DNA from: Symsagittifera roscoffensis
Taxonomy: Eukaryota; Xenacoelomorpha; Acoela; Convolutidae
DNA length: 60,000 nt
Assembly (NCBI RefSeq): GCF_963678635.1
Contig: NC_087062.1
Location: 93,225,845-93,285,844, forward strand
Direction: 5' to 3'
Shown here: positions 1-8,071 of the stretch, piece after piece
How positions within the stretch are numbered: position 1 is the stretch's first letter
Layout of the letters: every line of letters begins with the position of its first letter
The notes under the pieces: generated by a model
The model's database searches: none
The model's input: the letters and a program-made list of their open reading frames with translations, nothing else
What the model was told of the DNA's origin: nothing
Translations under genes and position numbers: made by a program

Positions 1-2
1 AG

Positions 3-1250
3 GTAGTAGGAGCCTACAACAGTACACAGCACTCAACGACGGGCATCAGTCCTTTCATGATGTTGACGGGCAGGGAGAGGGCAATGCCTCTAACATTCTT
101 CTACCCGGAATACGAGGGGAAGAGGACGTCGCCTCAGGCATATGTGAAAGAAGCGATCAAAAGACAACAAGAGCTGAACGAGCTATGCAGGAGGAACACG
201 GCGCAAGCGCAGATGAGACAACGCAAGAAATATGACGAAAAAATATTACAAGCAAAACCATATGAAGTGGGCCAGTACGTGTGGGTCTTCCAAAATGTCA
301 TACCGCCCAAGGGAACAAAGAAACTACTCAAGAAGTGGAGGGGATCATTCATGATAACGGAAGTACATCAAAAAGGACGGTTCTACCGCTTGATAACTGG
401 GCGAGCAGCACATTACGAAAATCTGAAGCCTCACGTCCCGTCACCGGAAGAATGGTGCCTACCGAAAGACATGGAGGGTCTCGAGTACCTGGTGGTAGAA
501 CCAGCGTGTGAAGTGAATGAAAAGGGCACCAGGGAGAAAAATGATGGTAATGAGAACTTGAGTTTAGACGACAATGAAAAGATAGAAGTGGAGTCTGATG
601 CAGGATCATTTGTAGAAGAAGACTGGAACGACCCGGAGCAAGATGAGGTGCCGAAGTGGATGGAGCCGGATCGACCGACACCACCGGAAACCAGGACTGG
701 CAATCGTAAACGCACCGGCATGAGGTACAACAGGTACGGAGATGACTTCTTGATCGATAAGATACAGCCAGACAAATTGGGCGAGGAACTACTGAGCGCA
801 GGCGAACTGGAAGCCGGAGAGGAATGGCAGGTCATTGACGATGATGGACACTATCCACAGGAAGACCACTCGACGCCGGAATTAGAGACGGATCTCGAGC
901 AGAGCGAGATAGAGAGGAGGGAGAACACGAACTTGAGAATACTAGAGTGGACACGCGACGTCAAAGACGAAGGCCAAGGAGGACAGAGTATCCAGCAAGT
1001 CGACGTGTCAGCGGAAAAACACAAGAAGTCAGAAGACCCTCTCTTCAGCTGGACGGCGACAGACAGGCCGCTGAACATTCCACCAGACAATTCAGACCCG
1101 ACAACATCGACGGGGACGTCGATAAATATTTTTGTCCGGGGAGTGGGGGTAGGACTTACCCACACCGAAAATTTGATGATAAAGAAGCTCAAGGAGGTGA
1201 GAGAAACAAGCGAATTGGAAAGGAAGAACAAGAGTCAGAGCCTACCATAG
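3..1250 (+). CDS. pol: Pol polyprotein C-terminus (Ty3/gypsy integrase C-terminal part plus acidic tail), partial
   Basis: The frame is open from base 3, so the true start lies upstream. The first residues (about 3-120 nt) resemble the end of the integrase core, with the HSTTGISPF motif typical of Ty3/gypsy integrases. Next come a basic helical segment and a GPY/F-like module: VGQYVWVFQN at about nt 267-296, then KKLLKKWRGSF at about nt 327-359 and HYENLKPH at about nt 408-434. After this comes a long acidic, proline-containing tail with the sequence RYNRYGDDF (about nt 723-749), which looks like the tails of other invertebrate gypsy Pol proteins. The product would insert element cDNA into host DNA. 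The ORF ends at a TAG (1248-1250) and overlaps the macro-domain frame by about 75 nt or more. Confidence 0.8.
   Translation, partial: VVGAYNSTQHSTTGISPFMMLTGRERAMPLTFFYPEYEGKRTSPQAYVKEAIKRQQELNELCRRNTAQAQMRQRKKYDEKILQAKPYEVGQYVWVFQNVIPPKGTKKLLKKWRGSFMITEVHQKGRFYRLITGRAAHYENLKPHVPSPEEWCLPKDMEGLEYLVVEPACEVNEKGTREKNDGNENLSLDDNEKIEVESDAGSFVEEDWNDPEQDEVPKWMEPDRPTPPETRTGNRKRTGMRYNRYGDDFLIDKIQPDKLGEELLSAGELEAGEEWQVIDDDGHYPQEDHSTPELETDLEQSEIERRENTNLRILEWTRDVKDEGQGGQSIQQVDVSAEKHKKSEDPLFSWTATDRPLNIPPDNSDPTTSTGTSINIFVRGVGVGLTHTENLMIKKLKEVRETSELERKNKSQSLP
1169..1175 (+). promoter_or_regulatory. Candidate -1 ribosomal frameshift heptamer (A AAT TTG)
   Basis: In the Pol frame the codons read GAA AAT TTG, which gives a heptamer of the X XXY YYZ form. 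Slipping back one base here enters exactly the frame of the macro domain, which stays open to 1747. The macro frame has no ATG before 1304, and that ATG lies inside the first predicted strand of the domain, so separate initiation is unattractive. A final G is a weak base for eukaryotic slippage and I have not folded the downstream RNA. A one-base deletion in this copy would look the same. Confidence 0.3.
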
Positions 1251-1747
1251 GTAGGAATTTCAAAACGAAATTTGAAATACCCAATGAGTACTCGGAAAAC
1301 ATCATGATAACGGATAGCGACTTCATCCTGTCAAACAGGACTAGCGCGATCTGCATCACGGCGGACATGAAATTCAAATCAAGATTAGAAGCTGACTTCA
1401 GAAGAGAGTACCAGAACGTGGAGTTTCTGTTCAGACAGAGACCAGGACTAGGAGGGATGGCAGCGCTTCCACCATCAGTAGCACAAGTCCCGGGCAAATA
1501 TCTGTGCTTCCTAGTGACGAGGGTCAATGACAGGAACACAATTGATCCCGAACACGTGATGTTGGCACTGACAAGACTACGAGACTTCATGATTGAAAGA
1601 GGAATAACGGAGGTCTCAATGCCGGTGTATGACCCAAACAGGGGCAAACTGAGCTCGAGGGAATTGTACGCTATCCTACATGTATTCTTTGCGGAAACTG
1701 AGATAATGGTGTATCTGCACAAAAAATACTACTTGAGCATCGCCTGA
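1175..1747 (+). CDS. Macro domain (ADP-ribose binding, OARD1/TARG1/Poa1-like) in the element, likely fused to Pol by frameshift
   Basis: The frame gives about 190 residues ending at TGA (1745-1747). From about nt 1300 the pattern fits the small ALC1/OARD1-type macro domains: AICITADMKFKSRLEADF, then a Gly-rich GLGG loop (about nt 1440-1465), GKYLCFLVTR (to nt 1522), a helix, then ITEVSMPVYDPNRGKL (about nt 1604-1651) and a final AETEIMVYL strand. Macro domains bind ADP-ribose and some remove it from protein or RNA. In TARG1 the catalytic Lys84 and Asp125 sit after the TK pair and in the LDRL loop. Here those places appear to hold Arg (nt 1520-1522) and Gly (1643-1645), so binding without hydrolysis is more likely. 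The part of this frame before 1175 overlaps Pol and is probably a shadow. The family call rests on a by-eye alignment. Confidence 0.6.
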   Translation, partial: DDKEAQGGERNKRIGKEEQESEPTIGRNFKTKFEIPNEYSENIMITDSDFILSNRTSAICITADMKFKSRLEADFRREYQNVEFLFRQRPGLGGMAALPPSVAQVPGKYLCFLVTRVNDRNTIDPEHVMLALTRLRDFMIERGITEVSMPVYDPNRGKLSSRELYAILHVFFAETEIMVYLHKKYYLSIA

Positions 1748-2287
1748 GTTGGGGCAACGGGAGTCTCGAGTTGGGTGTGAGGGAGGAGTCTTGAGTTAGG
1801 TACTGGGGTGCGGCACAGGTAGAGGGATCTTAAAGACGTGATTGGCATGACAATTGAATTTTAGAAAAGAATTAACGGTGCTAAAACATAAAATGAATCT
1901 GCATGCTTTTAAGGAAATCCCAATTGAATCGTTTTAAACAAAATGAAAATAATAAGATTTTAACCATACTGGTAAAAGGGGGGTCTCTAGGTTAGGAACA
2001 TGACATGTCAAGTTTCAAAATGCTTTCTGTTTTCAGATCAAGTTTGAAAACAAAGTTGAAAATCCAACTATACTCAAGCGAGAAACAGAGAGAGAAACCT
2101 TGATTGAACTCGCGATAGTCGGCACTTACAGCAAGTATTTGCAAGGGAACATTTCGAGAGAATTCTTGAGTTGGGTAATACTTGAGTCGGTAAGGTAATT
2201 CTTGAGCTGGTAAGGTAATTCTTGAGCTGGTAAGGTAATTCTTGAGCTGGTTAACACATACCTGTATACATCCCAAAGTCACAGAGA
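1748..2287 (+). other. Non-coding spacer between Pol/macro and the large ORF
   Basis: No credible ORF is present. It carries at least eight CTTGAG/CTCGAG/CTCAAG hexamers in 540 bp, including a short tandem repeat at its 3' end. The sequence CACAG (2279-2284) lies just before the ATG of the next ORF and could be a splice acceptor for a subgenomic RNA, as used for env in some gypsy elements. That is inference only. Confidence 0.4.
2163..2250 (+). repeat. Tandem 20-bp repeat, unit TAAGGTAATTCTTGAGCTGG
   Basis: Three perfect unit ends (CTTGAGCTGG at 2201-2210, 2221-2230, 2241-2250) are preceded by two imperfect ones (CTTGAGTCGG at 2181-2190, CTTGAGTTGG at 2165-2174). The array stops 37 bp before the ATG of the large ORF. 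Its position suggests a control element for the downstream ORFs, for example protein binding or internal initiation. The sequence does not prove this. Confidence 0.85.
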
Positions 2288-5200
2288 ATGGCAGACAGAT
2301 TCTGGAAGTCCATGCCCGCGGCCCTGAAGAAGCCTACTCTTGATGAGCTGTACAGACGCCTGAGGGACCTGGATTATACCCAAATAGACGAGAGAATGGC
2401 AGTAATGTTGAATGCCATCCTTCAGTTGGAAGACCAGGGTGAATGCAAGGAGTCTGCGACGGAGGCTGTCTTGATGATCGGCTACACAACCGAGGGAATA
2501 TCGAACCAAGAACAGACCAGATGGTTGTCTTGGAATGTGGATGGAGGAGTAAGGGGTTTTGACTTGGCAAGGAATCCTGGCCTGAATAATAATACCGAAT
2601 ATGGCGCAGGGGAATTCCCACTACCGACTAGGCCAACGGCAAGATCAACAGGCCAGAGCTCGAGTAAGGTGCTATCGATGTCGCGAGCGCAACAGACGAC
2701 CGAGGCATATCCGGATCTGGGTGTCCTAAAGAAAGAGCTCGAGAAGACGCAGAAGGAAAAGAATAAGGCGAACCTCGATCGGGATCAGGCTCAGCTGGAT
2801 CGGGAGAAGGTTCAGCTGGAAAGGGACCAGGCAGTCAACGAGCGAGATCAGGCTCTGAGGTTGCTTGAGATACAAAAAGCTGAACATCAACAGGAGCTAA
2901 GGGTGCGGGAGAGCGCCGTGAATCGTGATCAGCTGAGGTCGGAGTTGGACAGAATAGAACAACGACAACGCGAGCTTGATGCACAGAAGGGAGCCAGGCC
3001 GAAGGAGCGAGTGGTTACCAGCTCAAGGCCAGAGTCACGTATGGAGGTGGATGAAGCCCCCAGACTAAGAGCACGGTTCAACCTTGACCGCGAGGCCCGA
3101 GAACACATGAGTGAAGGGTTGGAAGTCTGGATACCGAATGACGCAACGTCTTCCTTGCGTAGCCTGGAGACGCAACCCATACGCCCACTGATGGATGTGG
3201 TGCTGCCGGGATATACCCCAACCTCGACCTCGAGTGACAGTCAGGTGAGTGGCGGCTCATCGCGTTTGAAAGAACTGGGCGAGAAATTGCGACAAAAGAA
3301 TCGTGAGAGTTCAGCAGGACCGGAGCTTCCCCCGACGTGGAGAGAACAGCCGGTCAGGAGCGTCATGATCTCGAGTTATAAGAAGAATACAGAGGGGAGG
3401 TACCACAGGCACAATCGGCTGGACTGGAGTGCGGAACAGAAAGTTAGGAGAGACTGCTTTCATGATGCGGCCTGGGTGCACTATTTGGCGCCACCCCGGG
3501 TGCCAGAAGGTGCGGTTCACCTAATCGTAGGGGACAGCCTGGTGCGAGTGTTGACCCGGATCCGATCGCACTGGCAGACAGGAATCTTGAGTTTCGCTGG
3601 AGCTGCCACACCACAGATGTTGGCAACGCTGGACATGCTGGGGATGACCAAAGTATACACGGTGACCCTGATGGTCGGGACCAACGATGTGTCAAGGGGG
3701 GAAGCGAGGAAGATAACAAGGCTGCACGACAAGATAAGCTGCCTTCTTGAGGAGCTGAGGATCCAGATGGACCCCATCCTGTTGACGGTATGTACTGTCC
3801 CCTACAACATGATGTTTGATCAGCACGCCTTGGAGATGAATGAGAAGGTGCGGAACCTAAACAAGGTGATACGAGATATCCACCGGAAGAGTGTGCTCCC
3901 CGTCAGACTGTTGGACGTGGCAGAGCGCATGGAGAAAGAGGGATTCCCTGAAGACACCTCCAATGATGGAATCCATTTCGATAGACCAAGGGGAGCAGAG
4001 TGGCTAAACGACGTCTTCCAAGAACACATAAACGCGCTGGAGGCGGATCTGCTAGAGACAGCCCAATTCACATTAGGACCACCTCCGAACCCACCATTCC
4101 TTGCCTCAAGGGCCTTGTCTGGTCGCTTGGGACCGAGAGTTGACACTAGAGACAGTTCAAGGAGCAGCCAGACCAGATTGCAGAGTGCCACGCCAATGGA
4201 GTCTGAGGAGGTGATGTCATCAACACCTCCAGGCTCGGCGATATCTTCAGTGGTAGTGGCAGAGAGCAAACGGGAAAAGAGGTCTATGGAGACCGCTCGC
4301 TTGAGATATCCTGAGAAGGTGAAAGGGCTGGACCTAGAGGGTTTGGAATGCAGGCGAGAATTGGCGGAGACCCTGGGGATTGAACGAGTGTCGCACGAGG
4401 ATTTAAACAGACATCATTGCGTGGACTGGTTGAAAGCTCATGAGGCGCACTTCTCGAGAACGAAATTGATGGAGACCGCGGATCTGACCGGAGTTCCCAC
4501 GAAAGCGATCATGGGACCCATCAACTACAGACCTCTCAAGCTGTTGGGGAGTCCTGGACTCATAGCAGAACCCCCCAAACACCGAACGAACATCGCCAGG
4601 ATCAGGTTGGCAACCCCAGCACAGTTGAAGGTCGTAGACAAGCTGCTCAATCCGGGGGGAAGGGGATTGCCAGATGCCGCTTACGAAGGTTCGAAATTGG
4701 CGGAAGATCCCAGGTACGGGAAGCCCTGTGGGAGCACCCAGCTGGCTAAAACCCTGGCAGTTTATGATAGAGCAGACCCAGCTGCTGCGAGAGTAGTCAT
4801 TGTGGCGGGATCGGATTTCGAAGGAACGTCTCCTAAGTTGTTCTGGCCGGAGACCCTGATATACTCTTTGCCAGGAGCTGAATTAAACCAGATGTTAACT
4901 CTGGTGGTGGCAATAAAGTCAGAGATGCCCTGTGAGCCTGAGCTGCTATTGTTTGCAGGAATGAATGATCACCTGCACGCGATGGGACTTCTTGAGCAGC
5001 TGAAGGGCAATGAAATTCCGACATCGAGGAAGATATGGGAAGCCATTCAGGCGTTGTTTGCAGCGATGAATGAAGTGCAAGAGAATGTTGTCTCGAGATT
5101 TGGATCCAAGACGAAGGTGGTGTTCACCACGTCTCCTGGTTATGCGAATATGCCACCCGCCTTACAATTCATGTACGCGGTCTTGATCTTGATAGCAGAG

Positions 5201-8071
5201 GGGAACGAATGGCGAGTTCTAATGGCAGCCCCCAATCGGGAGTTGGAACCATCGAACCTGAGGCTTCGCAAGTCAGAATTGGCGGCGGCATGGGCGGACA
5301 TATCTCATGCACTGAGGGGCTTCTATGGACTAGCCGACATCCTGATTGTATTGGACGAGGTGCTCTTGCTAGAGATATCGAACTTCGCCAGGCAACTTAA
5401 GTTCAGCCCAGTCATCGGGGACGATCACCCGGCGATAAACCAATTGACGGCCAGTCTGTGGTTTCGGAGCATGGAAGTGAGGATCACGAATTCCAACAGC
5501 AAATCTAGAGGTCCGAGTAACGAGAGAATAAATGTGGCCGAGACGGAAAAGCAATTAGAGTCGATGAAATATCGATTGACACAAGAGAATGGCTGGTGGC
5601 CATTCTTGACATCAAGGCTGGAGAACGCCACGAATAAGACAAGGGAGGAGGCACCACCCCTCGTGAAACAAGTCTGGAGTTTTTTGGAGAAACAACTGGA
5701 GCTGGCCGAGGTAAGAGACATGACGGTGGCTAGATTTGTCACGGCCGCCAATGAAGTGACGATTGGAGGGTTCTGGAGAGAGCACGCCAAGGGTGAACTG
5801 AGGACGAGAAGGGATCATGAGATTCTCAAGTTCTTGAGTCCTTGCTGGGAGAAGGAGTTCATGGCAGGAATGTTCGGCACCACGGCGAGTATCTTTGGAG
5901 CCTTCGTGCAGGAGATACTGGGCATGCCCATCAGCCTGCTCTTGGCTTTGTATCTGGTCTACCCCAGATACTTGTTCAACATGGGCCCAGCCTACATGTT
6001 TAGTCGAGGAGTAGAAACACTTCGAGTTGATGGGTATCTGGCACTATTACTCTTGACCCATGGGGAATTGTTGTCGTTTCATAGATTAATGGAATACGGA
6101 GAGCCCCTGTCCATGGGGAGAGTCCACTCGAGCATCGAAACCTGCTCCTACAAGTGTGCCGCCGGGTTGAAGACGTTATTAGTGCAATACCTCATGATGC
6201 AGAATCGGCACATGACGGGTGAAGATGAAAATCCAACCTCGAGAGAGGAATGGAAGAAGATGAACAGAGGGATGCCTCTGTTGACAGACCTATGCCTGGC
6301 AATGAGGTCGGACCCTATGGGGATAATCCGGGGTCTAGAGGAGGTGGTGACGTGCATTTATGGTCCAGCAGTGACGTACGCATTTCCAGATCCCCTGGTG
6401 ACGACGTATCGTCACTCGGTGACGCACTTGAGTCTTATCAGCATACTGGATGGGACGGCGCTCAATTGGTGTCAGCAGGAAGTGCTCAGAACGCGAATGA
6501 GCAACACGGTACTCTTTGGAAAAGTGAAAGATGCCGAGCTGATAGTGTACAACTTCAGGGGGCAAATGCAATGTAGAATGGGAGGCAAGCGAGAGGTCCC
6601 CATCGAAACATATCCCAAGTTTTGGAACTTGAACCCATTGACGGCAGACGGGCGAGAGATCTTGAGGATTCCTGCTTGGAAGGAATGTTTTGCACTGGTC
6701 AAGAGGGAGCTGGAGGCCATAATGGAGAAGGAAATCCTTCCAGCCGCCATGCCTGAGTTCCCGATAGTCAGGAGGATGACCTTGGGAATGAACAGTCCCT
6801 CGGTAGTTCCCTCCATAATGGCGAGGATGACGACGGAGGAAATGCAGAAGTATTTCACTGATGGCTGGGATCCCCTGTTCATCGGCTACACAGCGGCGGT
6901 CTACTTCCACACTAGCGAGGTGAAGATAAATTCGTGGACGACGAAAGCGAAAAAGATGAGAGGTTCGCAGCCCCCCGGGTATGAGGTGCGGAAGGTCTTG
7001 AGAGCTCTTGAGCGGGAAGGACTAGAGAACATGCTGCCAATATGGGATGATGGCAGGATGATTGTGATGGAAGGGCACGTCGCATTGGTGGACGATATGA
7101 AATTTGCGACAAGAAAGTTCAGGGCACCCTATGGCTTAGAACAGGTGGAAGTGAGACAGGAGGGAAAAGAACTAGATGCAGCAGGCCAATTGCTCGTAGC
7201 CCTGAAGGAATACAAGAAATTGGACCCGGCGACACCATCACCTCTGTCAGTGGACACGCCTGGAGACAAGAGGAGTGGACCCGTGGAGGACCGATTCAAG
7301 AGAATTCTCGAGAGAAGGAGAAAGGAGTCAGAAGAAGAGAGTATGGATGAAACTCTCAGTGAAGCTGTTGAGGACATGGAGGTGGGGAATACGCCTGAAC
7401 CAGGACCATCAGGAGAGGAGCTCACCACTCAAGAGCTGTTGAAAGACTTGAGCGAGGAGAATTGGGCGGATACTGCCACTCCTTCTCTGACTCCGTCCCC
7501 CAGGAAGAATCTGGAATTGCCATTGGCAGGTGAGACCTCCAATATGGGAATGATACTCTTGAGCTCGGAGGAAAGGGAAAAGAACACTTTCGAGGGAAAC
7601 AGGGACATATTCCTGGGGTCCCTGAAGGACGATGCTTGGCAGGAGTTCTTGGAAGAATTCAATCAAGAAGTGGGCAGCGAGATGACGCTGGACAAATTCA
7701 AGGAGGAACTGTGGGACACAGTCGTAAGGTTTGGAGAACCGCTTCTGATAGGAACGGGCCTGGATGAGAAGGCGAGAAAAGAGCTGCTGAGCAAGCTGGT
7801 AGAGCTGAGGAATGCACGATCGAAGACTAGAGAAGAAAAATGTGAGGACAGCTCTACTCCGAAACAAAAAACTGTAGATAAAATAGTTGATGATATAAAA
7901 AGGGATAAGGTCGGGACTAGTAATATGATTAAAAGTACTAATATCCTTAAGGCAAGAGTTGGAAGGGCTGGAGGTAGACAGAGAGGTCGAATCAGTGATG
8001 ATAGCCACGACACCCTCAAGCAGAGATGTAAAGACTCGCAAGAGGAAGAGAGAAGTGGAGGGATTGGGTAG
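2288..8071 (+). CDS. Giant element-encoded protein (1,927 aa) with coiled coil and tandem SGNH-hydrolase-like domains
   Basis: One uninterrupted frame starts at ATG 2288. Residues about 140-235 are a charged coiled coil with RDQAxLDRE-type repeats. Residues about 408-600 form an SGNH/GDSL esterase-like domain: block I IVGDSL with Ser417, a Gly-containing SFAGAATPQ block, block III GTND at 464-467, and block V DGIH with Asp560 and His563, so the whole triad is present. Residues about 834-1060 look like a second, degenerate copy: VAGSDF at 839-844 has GSD in place of GDS, GMND is at 891-894, and DDH at 1045-1047 lacks Asp three residues before His. The remaining 870 residues are not recognised and end in charged, Ser/Glu-rich linkers. 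SGNH enzymes cleave ester bonds of lipids or glycans, and esterase-like domains occur in ORF1 of some CR1 elements. The substrate is unknown. The ORF's 3' end overlaps the next frame. Confidence 0.7.
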   Translation: MADRFWKSMPAALKKPTLDELYRRLRDLDYTQIDERMAVMLNAILQLEDQGECKESATEAVLMIGYTTEGISNQEQTRWLSWNVDGGVRGFDLARNPGLNNNTEYGAGEFPLPTRPTARSTGQSSSKVLSMSRAQQTTEAYPDLGVLKKELEKTQKEKNKANLDRDQAQLDREKVQLERDQAVNERDQALRLLEIQKAEHQQELRVRESAVNRDQLRSELDRIEQRQRELDAQKGARPKERVVTSSRPESRMEVDEAPRLRARFNLDREAREHMSEGLEVWIPNDATSSLRSLETQPIRPLMDVVLPGYTPTSTSSDSQVSGGSSRLKELGEKLRQKNRESSAGPELPPTWREQPVRSVMISSYKKNTEGRYHRHNRLDWSAEQKVRRDCFHDAAWVHYLAPPRVPEGAVHLIVGDSLVRVLTRIRSHWQTGILSFAGAATPQMLATLDMLGMTKVYTVTLMVGTNDVSRGEARKITRLHDKISCLLEELRIQMDPILLTVCTVPYNMMFDQHALEMNEKVRNLNKVIRDIHRKSVLPVRLLDVAERMEKEGFPEDTSNDGIHFDRPRGAEWLNDVFQEHINALEADLLETAQFTLGPPPNPPFLASRALSGRLGPRVDTRDSSRSSQTRLQSATPMESEEVMSSTPPGSAISSVVVAESKREKRSMETARLRYPEKVKGLDLEGLECRRELAETLGIERVSHEDLNRHHCVDWLKAHEAHFSRTKLMETADLTGVPTKAIMGPINYRPLKLLGSPGLIAEPPKHRTNIARIRLATPAQLKVVDKLLNPGGRGLPDAAYEGSKLAEDPRYGKPCGSTQLAKTLAVYDRADPAAARVVIVAGSDFEGTSPKLFWPETLIYSLPGAELNQMLTLVVAIKSEMPCEPELLLFAGMNDHLHAMGLLEQLKGNEIPTSRKIWEAIQALFAAMNEVQENVVSRFGSKTKVVFTTSPGYANMPPALQFMYAVLILIAEGNEWRVLMAAPNRELEPSNLRLRKSELAAAWADISHALRGFYGLADILIVLDEVLLLEISNFARQLKFSPVIGDDHPAINQLTASLWFRSMEVRITNSNSKSRGPSNERINVAETEKQLESMKYRLTQENGWWPFLTSRLENATNKTREEAPPLVKQVWSFLEKQLELAEVRDMTVARFVTAANEVTIGGFWREHAKGELRTRRDHEILKFLSPCWEKEFMAGMFGTTASIFGAFVQEILGMPISLLLALYLVYPRYLFNMGPAYMFSRGVETLRVDGYLALLLLTHGELLSFHRLMEYGEPLSMGRVHSSIETCSYKCAAGLKTLLVQYLMMQNRHMTGEDENPTSREEWKKMNRGMPLLTDLCLAMRSDPMGIIRGLEEVVTCIYGPAVTYAFPDPLVTTYRHSVTHLSLISILDGTALNWCQQEVLRTRMSNTVLFGKVKDAELIVYNFRGQMQCRMGGKREVPIETYPKFWNLNPLTADGREILRIPAWKECFALVKRELEAIMEKEILPAAMPEFPIVRRMTLGMNSPSVVPSIMARMTTEEMQKYFTDGWDPLFIGYTAAVYFHTSEVKINSWTTKAKKMRGSQPPGYEVRKVLRALEREGLENMLPIWDDGRMIVMEGHVALVDDMKFATRKFRAPYGLEQVEVRQEGKELDAAGQLLVALKEYKKLDPATPSPLSVDTPGDKRSGPVEDRFKRILERRRKESEEESMDETLSEAVEDMEVGNTPEPGPSGEELTTQELLKDLSEENWADTATPSLTPSPRKNLELPLAGETSNMGMILLSSEEREKNTFEGNRDIFLGSLKDDAWQEFLEEFNQEVGSEMTLDKFKEELWDTVVRFGEPLLIGTGLDEKARKELLSKLVELRNARSKTREEKCEDSSTPKQKTVDKIVDDIKRDKVGTSNMIKSTNILKARVGRAGGRQRGRISDDSHDTLKQRCKDSQEEERSGGIG

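Noticed and set aside
947-1174. N-terminal extension of the macro-domain frame
   Set aside because: It begins with GTG, overlaps the well-supported Pol tail, and its basic composition is what a shifted reading of an acidic tail gives.
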